Assembly (NCBI RefSeq): GCF_009379765.1
Contig: NZ_WHTD01000073.1
Location: 1 to 38,974, forward strand
DNA: 38,974 nucleotides
Reading direction: 5' to 3'
DNA from: Actinophytocola sp.
GTDB taxonomy: Bacteria; Actinomycetota; Actinomycetes; Mycobacteriales; Pseudonocardiaceae
The position numbers and the translations under genes are program-made. Below are positions 7,811-18,821 of the stretch, piece after piece; position 1 is the first letter of the stretch; each line of letters opens with the position of its first letter. A model generated the notes under the pieces. That model was not told the origin of the DNA, ran no database searches, and worked only from the letters and a program-made list of their open reading frames with translations.

Positions 7811-10326
7811 CGGCTGACCTCCGGTATGCCGAGCGGCACCCGCTGGCCCCGCTCCGAACGGAAGGACACGCTCGGGTCGGGCATGCCCGGCGCGTTGACG
7901 AACGAGGTGAACCTGGCGAGCTTGACCGGGTCGTCCAGCACGCCGCGCCACTCGTCGGAGTAGGACTCGACGTGCGTGGCCATGGCCGCGTCCAGGTCGG
8001 CGCAGATGCCGAGGCTGTCGTGCAGGATCACGTCCCGCAGGTGGTCGACGCCGCCGTCCATCGCCTCGACCCACGCCGCGGTGCGCTGCAGCCGGTCGGC
8101 CGTGCGCACGTAGAACATCAGGAACCGGTCGATCAGCCGGACCAGTGTCTCGTCGTCCACATCGGACACCAGCAGCTCGGCATGCCGGGGCGAGAAGCCG
8201 CCGTTGCCGCCGACGTAGAGGTTCCAGCCGTGCTCGGTGGCGATCACGCCGAAGTCCTTGCTCCGCGCCTCCGCGCACTCCCGCGCGCAGCCGGACACCC
8301 CGGCCTTGATCTTGTGTGGCGAGCGCAGCCCGCGGTAGCGCAGCTCCAGGTCGATCGCCATCGTCACCGAGTCCTGCACGCCGTAGCGGCACCAGGTGCT
8401 GCCCACGCAGGACTTCACCGTGCGCAGCGCCTTGCCGTACGCGTGGCCGGACTCGAAGCCCACGTCCACCAGCCGGCGCCAGATCTCGGGCAGCGCCTCG
8501 ACCGTGGCGCCGAACAGGTCGATCCGCTGCCCGCCGGTGATCTTGGTGTACAGCCCGAAGTCCTGCGCGACCTGGGCGATCACCATCAACCGCTCAGGGG
8601 TGATCTCGCCGCCGGGGATGCGCGGCACGACCGAGTAGGTGCCGTTGCGCTGGATGTTGGCGAGGAAGTGGTCGTTGGTGTCCTGCAAGGTCGCCTGCTC
8701 GCCGTCGAGCACGTGCCCACCGCCGAGCGAGGCCAGGATCGACGCGACCGCGGGCTTACAGATGTCGCAGCCGCGGCCGGTGCCGTGCCGCGCGACCAGC
8801 TCGCTGAACGTCGTGATCCCGGTGGACCGCACGATCTCGAACAGCTCCGCCCTGCTCTGCGGAAAGTGCTCGCACAGCGCGGTGGACTGCCCGACGCCGG
8901 CCGCGCCGAGCAGCTGCTTGAGCATCGGCACGCACGAGCCGCAGCCGGTGCCCGCCTTGGTGCACGTCTTGAGCGCCGGCACGTCCGCGCAGCCCTCGGC
9001 GATCGCTGCTTCGATCGCACTGTCGACGGCGCCGCGGGTGACCGCGTGGCACGAGCAGACCTGCGCGTCGGCCGGCAGCGCGCCGACCCCCACGGTGGCG
9101 CCGGCCGGGGAGATCAGCGCGGCCGGGTCGCCCGGCAGCGGCCGGCCGACCAGCGGGCGCAGCGTGGCGTACGCGGTGGCGTCGCCGACGAGGACGCCGC
9201 CGAGCAGCGTGCCGGCGTCGTCGGAGAGCACGAGCTTCTTGTACGAGCCGGCGACGGCGTCGTTGAGCACGACCTCCAGCGCGCCCTCGGTCCTGCCGTG
9301 CGCGTCGCCGAAGCTGCCGACGTCCACGCCGAGGAGCTTCAGCTTGGTGGACGTGTCGGCGGCGGCGAACATCGCGTCGCCGCCGAGCAGCCGGTCGGCG
9401 ACCACCTCGGCCATCGCGTTGCCGGGCGCGACCAGGCCGTAGACCCGGCCGTGCACGCAGGCGCACTCGCCGACCGCGAAGACGTCCGGATCGCTGGTGC
9501 GGCAGGCATCGTCGACGAGGATGCCGCCGCGCTCGCCGATGTCCAGGCCGGCCGCCCGGGCCAGGTCGTCGCGCGGCCGGACACCCGCGGAGAACACGAC
9601 GAGGTCGACGTCGAGCTCGGTGCCGTTGCCCAGCCGCGCGAGCAGCCGCGAGCCGTCCTGCTCGATGGCGTCGGTGCCGGTGCCGGCGTGCACGGTGACG
9701 TCCAGGCTCTCGACCAGCCTGCGCAGCAGCGCGCCGCCGCCCTCGTCGACCTGCATCGGCATGAGCCACGGGGCGAGCTCGACCACGTGCGGGGACAGGC
9801 CCATGTCCCGCAGCGCCTTCGCCGCCTCCAGGCCGAGCAGCCCACCGCCGACCACGAGCGCGGCCCGGCGGCCCTGCGGCCTCCGCGCGGCAGCCCTCTC
9901 GACGACGCCGGCACGGATGCCGTCCAGGTCGTCGATCGTGCGGTAGACGTGGCAGCCGGGCAGGTCGTGGCCGGGCACCGGCGGCACGAACGGGTACGAG
10001 CCGGTGGCGAGCACGAGCGCGTCGTAGGCCCGCACCAGCCCGCGCGCGGAGGTCACGGTGCGCGCGGTCCGGTCGATCGCCACGACCGGGTCGCCGAGGT
10101 GCGGCGCGACGTGCTCGTCGCCGGCGAACGAGGCGCCGTCGAGCTCGAGCGACGCCGCGTCCCAGGAGTCCACATAGGACGTGAGGGCGACCCGGTCGTA
10201 GGCGGGCCGCGGCTCCTCGGCGAACACGTCGACCCGCCACTCGCCACGGAGGTCGCGGTCCCGCACGGCCTGGACCAGCCGGTGGCCGACCATGCCGTGG
10301 CCGACCACGACGAGCCTGCGCATCAT
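7807..10326 (-). CDS. nirB: Nitrite reductase large subunit NirB (NADH, siroheme)
   Basis: This 839-residue enzyme carries out the six-electron reduction of nitrite to ammonium. An FAD motif, VVVGHGMVG, is at residues 6-14, and an NADH motif, LVVGGGLLGLEAAKAL, near 145. A BFD-type [2Fe-2S] domain has CSC near 424 and CGSC near 463. The siroheme/[4Fe-4S] ligands are CVGSTWC near 639 and SGCAREC near 680. ATG 10326 is chosen because GGGGAG lies just upstream; an in-frame extension to 10401 has no family match. It is preceded by 111 bp carrying a GlnR box. The length is normal for the family. Confidence 0.95.
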   Translation of the reverse strand: MMRRLVVVGHGMVGHRLVQAVRDRDLRGEWRVDVFAEEPRPAYDRVALTSYVDSWDAASLELDGASFAGDEHVAPHLGDPVVAIDRTARTVTSARGLVRAYDALVLATGSYPFVPPVPGHDLPGCHVYRTIDDLDGIRAGVVERAAARRPQGRRAALVVGGGLLGLEAAKALRDMGLSPHVVELAPWLMPMQVDEGGGALLRRLVESLDVTVHAGTGTDAIEQDGSRLLARLGNGTELDVDLVVFSAGVRPRDDLARAAGLDIGERGGILVDDACRTSDPDVFAVGECACVHGRVYGLVAPGNAMAEVVADRLLGGDAMFAAADTSTKLKLLGVDVGSFGDAHGRTEGALEVVLNDAVAGSYKKLVLSDDAGTLLGGVLVGDATAYATLRPLVGRPLPGDPAALISPAGATVGVGALPADAQVCSCHAVTRGAVDSAIEAAIAEGCADVPALKTCTKAGTGCGSCVPMLKQLLGAAGVGQSTALCEHFPQSRAELFEIVRSTGITTFSELVARHGTGRGCDICKPAVASILASLGGGHVLDGEQATLQDTNDHFLANIQRNGTYSVVPRIPGGEITPERLMVIAQVAQDFGLYTKITGGQRIDLFGATVEALPEIWRRLVDVGFESGHAYGKALRTVKSCVGSTWCRYGVQDSVTMAIDLELRYRGLRSPHKIKAGVSGCARECAEARSKDFGVIATEHGWNLYVGGNGGFSPRHAELLVSDVDDETLVRLIDRFLMFYVRTADRLQRTAAWVEAMDGGVDHLRDVILHDSLGICADLDAAMATHVESYSDEWRGVLDDPVKLARFTSFVNAPGMPDPSVSFRSERGQRVPLGIPEVSR

Positions 10327-10391
10327 GCCCACTCCCCTTCCTCGCTCGGCCTCATGCTCGGTGGCGGCCGTGTCGGCGCCGGGTCGGTGCC

Positions 10392-10407
10392 GTTTCGCCA
10401 CCGTTAC
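10392..10407 (-). promoter_or_regulatory. GlnR a-b box upstream of nirB
   Basis: On the minus strand the sequence is GTAAC-N6-GAAAC, an exact match to the actinobacterial GlnR half-pair GTnAC-N6-GAAAC. A weaker GTGAG lies six bases further upstream at the expected 11-bp period. The box is centred about 73 bp before the nirB ATG, in the only sizeable gap inside the operon. GlnR activates nitrate and nitrite assimilation genes under nitrogen limitation in this phylum, so an internal nirBD promoter under GlnR is a reasonable inference. Confidence 0.65.
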
Positions 10408-10437
10408 GGATGACTCACCGCGCAGGTCAGCGGCCGG

Positions 10438-11967
10438 TCAGATGCCCGCATGCGCGAGGCTCCGGACCCGAGCGACCGCGAACGACCTGCGCAGGTAGTA
10501 GAACCAGGTCATCGCCGCGAAGACCACGTAGCCGGCGAGGAACACCCACAGCGCCGAGGTGGACCAGTCGTCGTTGGCCTGCGCCACCGCGAGCTTGTCC
10601 TCGACGGTGTCCGCGGCAGCCACCTTCGCGGTGACCCCGAGGCTCGCCTGGCGGAAGACGACCTGGATCAGGAAGCCGCCGAACGCGCCGATCGCGCCCG
10701 CGATGCCGATCACCGCGGCGGCCTCGCGCTTGAACTTCAGCGCGGTCGCACCCGGCGCCAGGCCCTTCTCCGCGGCCTCCTTGCGGCCGAGCTCGCCGAA
10801 GATGACTGGGATCATCCGGTAGGTGGAGCCGTTGCCCGCCCCGGACAGCATGAAGATCACCATGTAGGCGCCGAAGAACAGCGCGAAGCTGTGCGCGTTC
10901 ACGCCGACGATCGCGAGCGCGGTGAACACGCCCATGCCGAGGAAGCACCACAGCGTCACCCGGGCGCCGCCGATCCGGTCCGACAGCCACCCGCCGAACG
11001 GGCGGGACACCGAGCCGATCAGCGCGCCCATGAAGCCGAGGCCGGCGAGGTAGGTGGCGATGAACGGGTTGGCCGCGAGGAACTCGGGGAAGGTGTTCTT
11101 GATGACCAGCGGCAACGCGAACGAGTAGCCGATGAACGAGCCGAACGTGCCGATGTAGAGGATCGACATGACCCAGGTCTGCCCGTGCCGCAACGCGGTC
11201 ACGTAGGACCGCGCGTCGGACCTCGCCTGGGTCAGGCTGTCCATGAACAGCCACGCGCAGACCGCCGCGGCCACCACGAACGGGATCCAGATGAGGCCCG
11301 CGTAGCCGAGGTGCACCTCGTGCTGCGGCAGCCGCGCGGCCGCGGCCGGCACGCCGATGATCACCACGAGCGGCACGACCAGCTGCACCACGGCGACGCC
11401 GAGGTTGCCGCCGGCCGCGTTGAGCCCGAGCGCGAAGCCCTTCTTGCGCTCGGGGTAGAAGAAGGAGATGTTGGCCATCGACGAGGAGAAGTTGCCGCCG
11501 CCGAAGCCCGCGGTCGCCGCGCACGCGAAGAGGACCCAGAACTGCGTGTCGTGGGTCTGGCCGGCGAGCCACCCGCTCGGGACGACGGTCGCGAGCAGCA
11601 CCGCCGGGATCAGCAGCAGCGCCGCGCTGACGCCGGTCCAGAGCCGCCCGCCGAACCGCGGCACCGCGAACGTGTAGGGGATGCGCAGCGCGGAGCCGAT
11701 GAGGTTGGGGATCGCGGTGAGCCAGAACGTCTCCGCGAGGGTCATGGTGAGCCCGACGTTCGCGAGGTTCAGCACGACGACGGACCACAGCACCCAGACG
11801 GCGAACCCGAGATGCTCGGCGAAGATCGAGAAGACGAGGTTCTTGCGGGCGATCCGCTTGCCGGTGGCTTCCCAGAACCGCTCGTCGTCGGGGTCCCAGT
11901 CGTCGATCCACCGCCCGCCGCGGCGGGCCGCCGGGGTCGTCGGCCCGGTTTCTGTATCGACGGTCAC
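10438..11967 (-). CDS. narK: NarK-type nitrate/nitrite MFS transporter
   Basis: This 509-residue major facilitator has about 12 membrane segments. The signature glycine-rich regions of nitrate/nitrite porters are present: AGFGGGNFSSSMANISFFYPERKKGFALGLNAAGGNLG around residues 165-205, and SGAGNGSTYRMIPVIF further on. It would import nitrate and possibly exchange nitrite. The start chosen is GTG 11967, because GGAGGA sits five bases before it. The alternative ATG 11979 would place that ribosome site inside the coding sequence. It follows the flavoprotein gene closely, within the same operon, and corresponds in position to nasK of Amycolatopsis mediterranei. Confidence 0.93.
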   Translation of the reverse strand: MTVDTETGPTTPAARRGGRWIDDWDPDDERFWEATGKRIARKNLVFSIFAEHLGFAVWVLWSVVVLNLANVGLTMTLAETFWLTAIPNLIGSALRIPYTFAVPRFGGRLWTGVSAALLLIPAVLLATVVPSGWLAGQTHDTQFWVLFACAATAGFGGGNFSSSMANISFFYPERKKGFALGLNAAGGNLGVAVVQLVVPLVVIIGVPAAAARLPQHEVHLGYAGLIWIPFVVAAAVCAWLFMDSLTQARSDARSYVTALRHGQTWVMSILYIGTFGSFIGYSFALPLVIKNTFPEFLAANPFIATYLAGLGFMGALIGSVSRPFGGWLSDRIGGARVTLWCFLGMGVFTALAIVGVNAHSFALFFGAYMVIFMLSGAGNGSTYRMIPVIFGELGRKEAAEKGLAPGATALKFKREAAAVIGIAGAIGAFGGFLIQVVFRQASLGVTAKVAAADTVEDKLAVAQANDDWSTSALWVFLAGYVVFAAMTWFYYLRRSFAVARVRSLAHAGI

Positions 11968-11985
11968 GTGTTCCTCCATCGGGGT

Positions 11986-13415
11986 TCAGGCATCCGTGCC
12001 GGCCAGCCAGTCGGCTATGCCGCGGACCGCGTCCTTGCAGCCACCGCATCCTGTGGTGGCCCGGGTGGCCGACGCAAGATCCGCGGGGGTGCGGGCGCCG
12101 GTGCGCCAGGCGGTCACCAGCTGGCGCTTGCTGACCGTGTTGCAGCGGCAGACCGTGGCCGACGCGGGCAGGTCCGCCGGGTTCACCGCGGAGCCCGGCG
12201 GCAGGGCGCGGCCCAGCAGCAGCGCCAGGCGGTCCGACGGGGCCGGGATGCCGCGGTCGTACAGCTGGGTGATCATCGCGGCGGCGTCCGGGGAGCCGAG
12301 CAGGATCGCACCGATCACCCGCTCGTCGCGCAGGACGAGCTTGGCGTAGCGGCCGCGGGTGATGTCCTGCAGGAGCAGGACCTCCGCACCGTCGTCCGGG
12401 TCGTCGGCCAGGTCCCCCAGGGCCGCGAGGTCGATGTCGCGGGCCTTGAGCCGGGTGACCACGGGGGTGCCGCGGTAGCGGGCCGCGGGGTCGGCGCCGG
12501 TGAGCAGGGCGGCCAGCACCTCGGCCTGCTCCCACGCCGGCTGGACCAGGCCCGACACGGTTCCGGGGTGCTCGGCGCAGTCACCGATCGCGTGGACCCG
12601 CGGGTCGCTCGTGCGCAGCGCGTCGTCGACGCGGACGCCGCGGCCGACGTCCAGGCCGGCGGCGGCCGCGAGGTCGGTCGACGGGCGCACGCCCGCGGAC
12701 ACGACGACCAGGTCGGCCGGGACCTGGGTGCCGTCGGCGAGCTTCAGGCCGTCGCCGGGGACGTACCGGGCGGCCAGCACGCCGAGGCGGACCTCGATGC
12801 CCAGCTTGGCGAGCGTGGCGGCGAGCACCGCGCCCGCGGCGGGGTCGAGCTGGCGCTCCATCAGGTGGCCGACCGGGTGCACCACCGTCACGAGGTTCCC
12901 GCGCTCGGCGAGGCCGCGGGCGGCCTCCAGGCCCAGCAGGCCGCCGCCCAGCACGGCGACCGGCGCGCCGGGGCGGGACGCGTCGAGGATCTGGGCGCAG
13001 TCGTCGAGGGTCCGGAACGCGACCGCACCCGGCGCCAGGCCGTCCTCGGTCAGCAGGCCCTCGGTCGGCGGGATCCACGGCTTGCTCCCGGTCGCCAGCA
13101 CCAGGGTGTCGTAGTCCACTGTGGACTCGTCGGCGAGGCTCACCCGGCGGCGGTCGCGGTCCACGGACACCACGGCGGTGCCGGTGCGCAGGGTGACGTG
13201 GTGCCGGCTCGCCCAGGTCGCGTCGTGCAGGTGCACGGCGTCCGGCCGCATCGCGCCGCCGACCACGGCCGACAGCAGCACCCTGTTGTAGGCCGGATGC
13301 GACTCCTCGCCGACGATCGTGACCGCCACCCGCTCCCCCACGGGATCGCGGCGGCGGATCTCCTCCGCGAGCCGGGCCCCGGCCATGCCGTACCCGACGA
13401 TCACGACGTGGCGGC

Positions 13416-13419
<4 letters not shown>
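11986..13419 (-). CDS. FAD/NAD(P) oxidoreductase with C-terminal BFD [2Fe-2S] domain (nitrate reductase electron-transfer partner)
   Basis: This 477-residue flavoprotein resembles the NirB front half without the siroheme part. An FAD motif, VVIVGYGMAGARLAEEI, is at the N terminus, and an NAD motif, VAVLGGGLLGLEAARGL, near 155. The BFD-type cluster ligands are CRC near 422 and GCGGC near 458. Such proteins pass electrons from NAD(P)H to assimilatory nitrate reductase. Its ATG overlaps the nitrate reductase stop as ATGA, which supports a direct partnership. The position matches nasC of the Amycolatopsis mediterranei operon. A role with nitrite reductase cannot be excluded. Confidence 0.88.
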
Positions 13420-15515
<2,096 letters not shown>

Positions 15516-15526
15516 GGTGCCCGACG

Positions 15527-15565
15527 CTAGGGAGCGCGTGTTACCGCGTGATGCGGCTATGTTTC
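15527..15565 (-). promoter_or_regulatory. Possible promoter and imperfect GlnR-like half-sites upstream of the nitrate operon
   Basis: On the minus strand GAAAC (15565-15561) and GTAAC (15544-15540) resemble GlnR half-sites. The start-to-start distance is 21 bp, one short of two 11-bp periods. A TAGCGT -10-like box follows at 15532-15527, 12 bp before the ATG. The arrangement is suggestive only. Confidence 0.3.
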
Positions 15566-15615
15566 CGGCGCGCGACATTGCCTGCGCACCCACGCGGATC
15601 CGGCGGTGAGGGGCA

Positions 15616-15946
15616 CGTGAGCGGGAGTGACGGAGCGTTCGCTGTCTGGACGCGTGAGCGAGAGTGACGGAGCGTTCGCTGTCTGGACGTAGGAGAAGCG
15701 CAGGCGCGCCAGCGCCGAGCATCGCACGGAGGAAGACAGCGAGTAGCGGAGGAACGAAGCGAACCATCGAACACAGGAAGCGCAGGCGCGCCAGCGCCGA
15801 GCATCGCACGGAGCGAGTCATTGGATGGCGGGGGCAGCGAGTAGCGGAGGAACGAAGCGAACCAATGGGCACCGTGAGCGAGAGTGACGGAGCGTTCGCC
15901 GTCTGGACGCGGGAAGACAGCGAGTAGCGGAGGAACGGAGCGAACC
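15616..15946 (+). repeat. Mosaic of three interspersed repeat modules upstream of a membrane-protein gene
   Basis: Three modules alternate. Module A contains AGTGACGGAGCGTTCGC (about 15618, 15654 and 15872). Module B contains GCGGAGGAACGAAGCGAACC (about 15738, 15847 and 15928). Module C contains GCAGGCGCGCCAGCGCCGAG (about 15700 and 15781). Each module A can be read from GTG as MSxSDGAFAVWT followed by an early stop. Module B is a ribosome-binding site with spacer; its third copy directly precedes the ATG at 15947. No real gene was found in this stretch. It lies between the divergent nitrate reductase and membrane-protein genes. Confidence 0.85.
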
Positions 15947-16471
15947 ATGAATACCGTGGGACGGCAGCTGGTGGGGACGTGGGTGGTGGGGTCGGCGACG
16001 ACCGGAACCCTCGCGGTGCTGTTCACCCTCGGCCGGGGCGGTTCCCTGGTGTTGCCGCTGGACAGGCTGCCGGTGCTGTCCCAGGTCGGCGTGGTCGGGA
16101 TGCTCGCGGCGCTGTTCGCCGCGCTCGCCCTGCTCGGCTGGGGAACGGTCGAGGTCACCTGGCTCCCGGACACGGGGCGCGGGCAGGCGCTGTGGACCGT
16201 GCTGGTGGGTGGCGCCGGGCTGGTCGGTTGGGCCTTCGCGGCCGCGGCGACGTTCGCCGGCAGGTTCACGCTCCCGGCCCAGCTGGTGCTGGGCTATGTG
16301 GGTGGTGGGCTGCCGTTCGTGCTGGTCGCGGCGATGCTGCTACGGCCGGAGAGGGTCAACGCCGCGGCGGTGGGGGTGACCGCGGTGCTGCTGCTGGTCG
16401 GCACGGTGATCATGGACGGCAGGCCGCTGCAGGTGTGCGCCGAGATGCTGTGGTACGTGTTCGGGCGCTAG
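15947..16471 (+). CDS. Hypothetical integral membrane protein
   Basis: This 174-residue protein starts at ATG 15947 behind GGAGG from the last copy of repeat module B. It is hydrophobic, with four to five probable membrane segments, for example residues 10-30 (TWVVGSATTGTLAVLFTL), about 45-65 (VGVVGMLAALFAALALLG), about 80-105 and about 145-160. I recognise no conserved motif or family, and no function is proposed. The frame extends upstream to 15884 only through repeat sequence. Its TAG stop is formed by the left end of the palindromic element at 16468-16635. Codon use is typical of the window. Confidence 0.7.
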   Translation: MNTVGRQLVGTWVVGSATTGTLAVLFTLGRGGSLVLPLDRLPVLSQVGVVGMLAALFAALALLGWGTVEVTWLPDTGRGQALWTVLVGGAGLVGWAFAAAATFAGRFTLPAQLVLGYVGGGLPFVLVAAMLLRPERVNAAAVGVTAVLLLVGTVIMDGRPLQVCAEMLWYVFGR

Positions 16472-16635
16472 TGTCCCCCGCCGGACGTTCGTCACTCGAT
16501 TCGCCGGCCCAGCTTCCTGCCGGCGGCGTTGCCGGTCCGCCCGAGGACAACCCGGTACGAGGACGAACCGGCGCCTTGCCAGCAGAAACCTGGACTCGCC
16601 GACTCACGCAACAGACTCCCGGTGGGGGACACCAG
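16468..16635. repeat. Palindromic MITE-like element between convergent genes (copy 1)
   Basis: The left end reads CTAGTGTCCCCC. The right end, reverse complemented, reads CTgGTGTCCCCC, and weaker inverted similarity continues for about 35 bp. The 168-bp element fills the gap between the membrane protein and the kinase-fold gene. The membrane protein's stop codon TAG (16469-16471) lies in the terminal CTAG. No frame inside looks coding. The size and the first eight bases match the element at 32038-32202. Confidence 0.65.
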
Positions 16636-16636
16636 G

Positions 16637-17425
16637 TCACAGCTCGGTGACCTGGTGCGCGGCGCGCTCGAGGCCGCGCAGGGACTGCTCGGTCGAGTGC
16701 GGGTGCAGGGCGTGCACGGCGAGCCGGAAGAGCACGGCGTGCAGGAGCGCCTGGGGCCACTCGGCCAGGTGCGACCAGCGCCGGAGGATTCCGTCGTCGG
16801 CGCCACCCCAGGCCAGCGCGTCGACGACGACCACGGCGGCGGCCCACTCGGCCGGCCGGTGGTAGGCGGTGAAGTCGATGATCCCGGGCGCCGCGTCCCC
16901 GGCGAACAGGACGTTGCCGAAGAGGTCGCCGTGCACCACCTGGGGCTTCGCGCCGAGCGGCTTGCGCGACCCGGCGAGGATGTCGAAGAGCCGCCCGCCG
17001 AGCGCGGCGTCCAGCGGCGCGTCCTCGGTGCCGGCCGCGGCCCGGTCGGCCATGGCGAAGACGTCCACCCGCGCGGACAGGAAACGTGGGACCGGCAGGT
17101 CGACGGTGGCCTTGTGCAGCCGCAGGGACGCGGCGACGACCTCGTCGTAGCGCGGCTCCGGGCGGCCATCGACATGGCGGAACGCGACCCACCCGCCGAC
17201 GACCCAGCGCCCGTCGCTCGCCCGGACCGGCCGGCCGATGCGGAGGTCGGGAACGTGCAGGTCACCGAGGGTCTGCGCGACCCACGACGCCTCGGCCGGG
17301 TTGGTGACCGCCCGCAGCACGACGTCGCCGCACCGCCACAGCGGCCCGGCGTCGACGAGCTCCGGCTCGATCTCCTTGGCGCCGAATGCCGCACGTACGT
17401 GCAGGGGCGGTGGGGACGCACTCAC
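16637..17425 (-). CDS. TIGR02569-family protein with kinase/phosphotransferase fold (Rv3205c-like)
   Basis: This 262-residue protein starts at GTG 17425. The motif VVHGDLFGNVLF carries the His-x-Asp...Asn catalytic-loop pattern of aminoglycoside phosphotransferase-like kinases. GIIDFTAY follows at the position of the DFG-type metal-binding aspartate. It sits downstream of moeZ on the same strand, as Rv3205c does beside Rv3206c. The substrate is unknown. The 97-bp gap to moeZ holds a strong hairpin, so the two may be separate transcripts. Confidence 0.75.
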   Translation of the reverse strand: MSASPPPLHVRAAFGAKEIEPELVDAGPLWRCGDVVLRAVTNPAEASWVAQTLGDLHVPDLRIGRPVRASDGRWVVGGWVAFRHVDGRPEPRYDEVVAASLRLHKATVDLPVPRFLSARVDVFAMADRAAAGTEDAPLDAALGGRLFDILAGSRKPLGAKPQVVHGDLFGNVLFAGDAAPGIIDFTAYHRPAEWAAAVVVVDALAWGGADDGILRRWSHLAEWPQALLHAVLFRLAVHALHPHSTEQSLRGLERAAHQVTEL

Positions 17426-17471
17426 GATCCCGCACGCTACCTCGTGAGAAGTGGATCATCGAGTGCGCACG

Positions 17472-17504
17472 TGTGGTGAGCCGCGGACCACGCGGCCCAC
17501 CACA
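17472..17504 (-). terminator. Hairpin terminator downstream of moeZ
   Basis: The arms GTGGTG-A-GCCGCG and CGCGGC-C-CACCAC pair over 12 bp with one internal mismatch and a five-base loop. It begins about 20 bp after the moeZ stop and precedes the GTG of the next gene. There is no T-tract, which is common for terminators in high-GC actinobacteria. Confidence 0.6.
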
Positions 17505-17522
17505 TGCGTCGAGAGCGTCGAA

Positions 17523-18701
17523 TCAGTACGTCGGCAGGCTCGGGTCAACGTCCCGGGCCCAGCCCAGGACCCCGCCGCCCACGTGCACCGCGTCCTTGAA
17601 ACCGGCCTTGTGCAGAGCGGCGAGTGCCTCCGCGGACCGGCCGCCGGACTTGCAGTGCAACACGATCGGCTTGTCCTGCGGGAGCCGCGACAGCGCGGCG
17701 CCGGACAGGATCTCGTCCTTGGGGATCAGCACCGAGTTCGGGATCTTCACGATCTCGTACTCGTGCGGCTCCCGGACGTCGATCAGCGCGAAGTCGTCGC
17801 CCCGGTCGAACTTCTCCTTGAGCTCGCGCGGGGTGATCGTGTGGTTCGCCGCGGCCTGCTGGGCGTCATCCGAGACGACGCCGCAGAACGCGTCGTAGTC
17901 GATGAGACCCTCGATCGGCTTGGACTCCGGGTCCTTGCGGATCCTGATGGTGCGGTACGACATCTCGAGCGCGTCGTAGACCATCAGCCGGCCCAGCAGC
18001 GGCTCGCCGATGCCGGTGAGCAGCTTGATCGCCTCGGTGACCATGACCGAGCCGATCGACGCGCACAGCACGCCCAGCACGCCACCCTCGGCGCAGGACG
18101 GCACCATCCCGGGCGGCGGCGGCTCGGGGTAGAGGTCGCGGTAGTTCAGCCCCTGGCCGTTGGGCGCGTCCTCCCAGAACACGCTCACCTGGCCTTCGAA
18201 CCGGAAGATCGAGCCCCACACGTACGGCTTGCCGAGCAGCACCGCCGCGTCGTTGACCAGGTAGCGGGTGGCGAAGTTGTCCGTGCCGTCCAGGATGAGG
18301 TCGTAGCCGCGGAAGACGTCCAGCGCGTTGTCCGTGGTGAGCTGCTCCTGGTGCAGGTTCACCGTGACGAGCGGGTTGATCTCGGCGATCGACTCCTTGG
18401 CCGACAGCGCCTTGGGCTTGCCGATGTCAGAGACGCCGTGGATCACCTGGCGCTGCAGGTTGGACTCGTCGACGATGTCGAAGTCGATGACGCCCAGCGT
18501 GCCGACCCCGGCCGCGGCCAGGTACAGCAGCGCGGGGCTGCCGAGCCCGCCGGCGCCGACCACCAGCACCTTGGCGTTCTTGAGCCGTTTCTGCCCGTCC
18601 ACCCCGACATCCGGGATGATCAGGTGCCGGCTGTAGCGGGCGACCTCATCCTTGGTCAGCTCCTCAGCCGGTTCCACCAGCGGCGGCAAACTGCCTGCCA
18701 T
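17523..18701 (-). CDS. moeZ: MoeZ: adenylyltransferase/sulfurtransferase
   Basis: This 392-residue protein has an N-terminal ThiF/MoeB-type E1-like domain and a C-terminal rhodanese domain. The nucleotide-binding motif VVGAGGLGSP is at residues 47-56. VLHCKSGGRSAEAL near residue 349 holds the rhodanese cysteine. It would adenylate and thiocarboxylate sulfur-carrier proteins for molybdopterin, thiotemplated metabolites or cysteine synthesis. The CxxC zinc pairs of classical MoeB are not evident (PSCAEGGVLGVLC is seen instead), as in mycobacterial MoeZ. ATG 18701 is chosen because GGAGGA precedes it; the frame extends to 18788 without family match. It corresponds to Rv3206c. Confidence 0.93.
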   Translation of the reverse strand: MAGSLPPLVEPAEELTKDEVARYSRHLIIPDVGVDGQKRLKNAKVLVVGAGGLGSPALLYLAAAGVGTLGVIDFDIVDESNLQRQVIHGVSDIGKPKALSAKESIAEINPLVTVNLHQEQLTTDNALDVFRGYDLILDGTDNFATRYLVNDAAVLLGKPYVWGSIFRFEGQVSVFWEDAPNGQGLNYRDLYPEPPPPGMVPSCAEGGVLGVLCASIGSVMVTEAIKLLTGIGEPLLGRLMVYDALEMSYRTIRIRKDPESKPIEGLIDYDAFCGVVSDDAQQAAANHTITPRELKEKFDRGDDFALIDVREPHEYEIVKIPNSVLIPKDEILSGAALSRLPQDKPIVLHCKSGGRSAEALAALHKAGFKDAVHVGGGVLGWARDVDPSLPTY

Positions 18702-18821
18702 GGTTCCTCCTCGACGCGCGTACCCGTGCTCCCCAGTCTGCTCAGGTTCAACGCAATCGTCCCATCGCGTCTTCCTCGGCTCCCACATTGCGGGAACCGC
18801 CCAGCGAGAGCCGTCCGCGGA

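Noticed and set aside
15540..15565. Confident GlnR box before the nitrate reductase gene
   Set aside because: The two half-sites are present but their spacing is one base off the 11-bp period. It is kept only as a low-confidence site.
17472..17504. Operator for the TIGR02569 gene
   Set aside because: The long GC-rich stem directly after the moeZ stop is better explained as a terminator hairpin.
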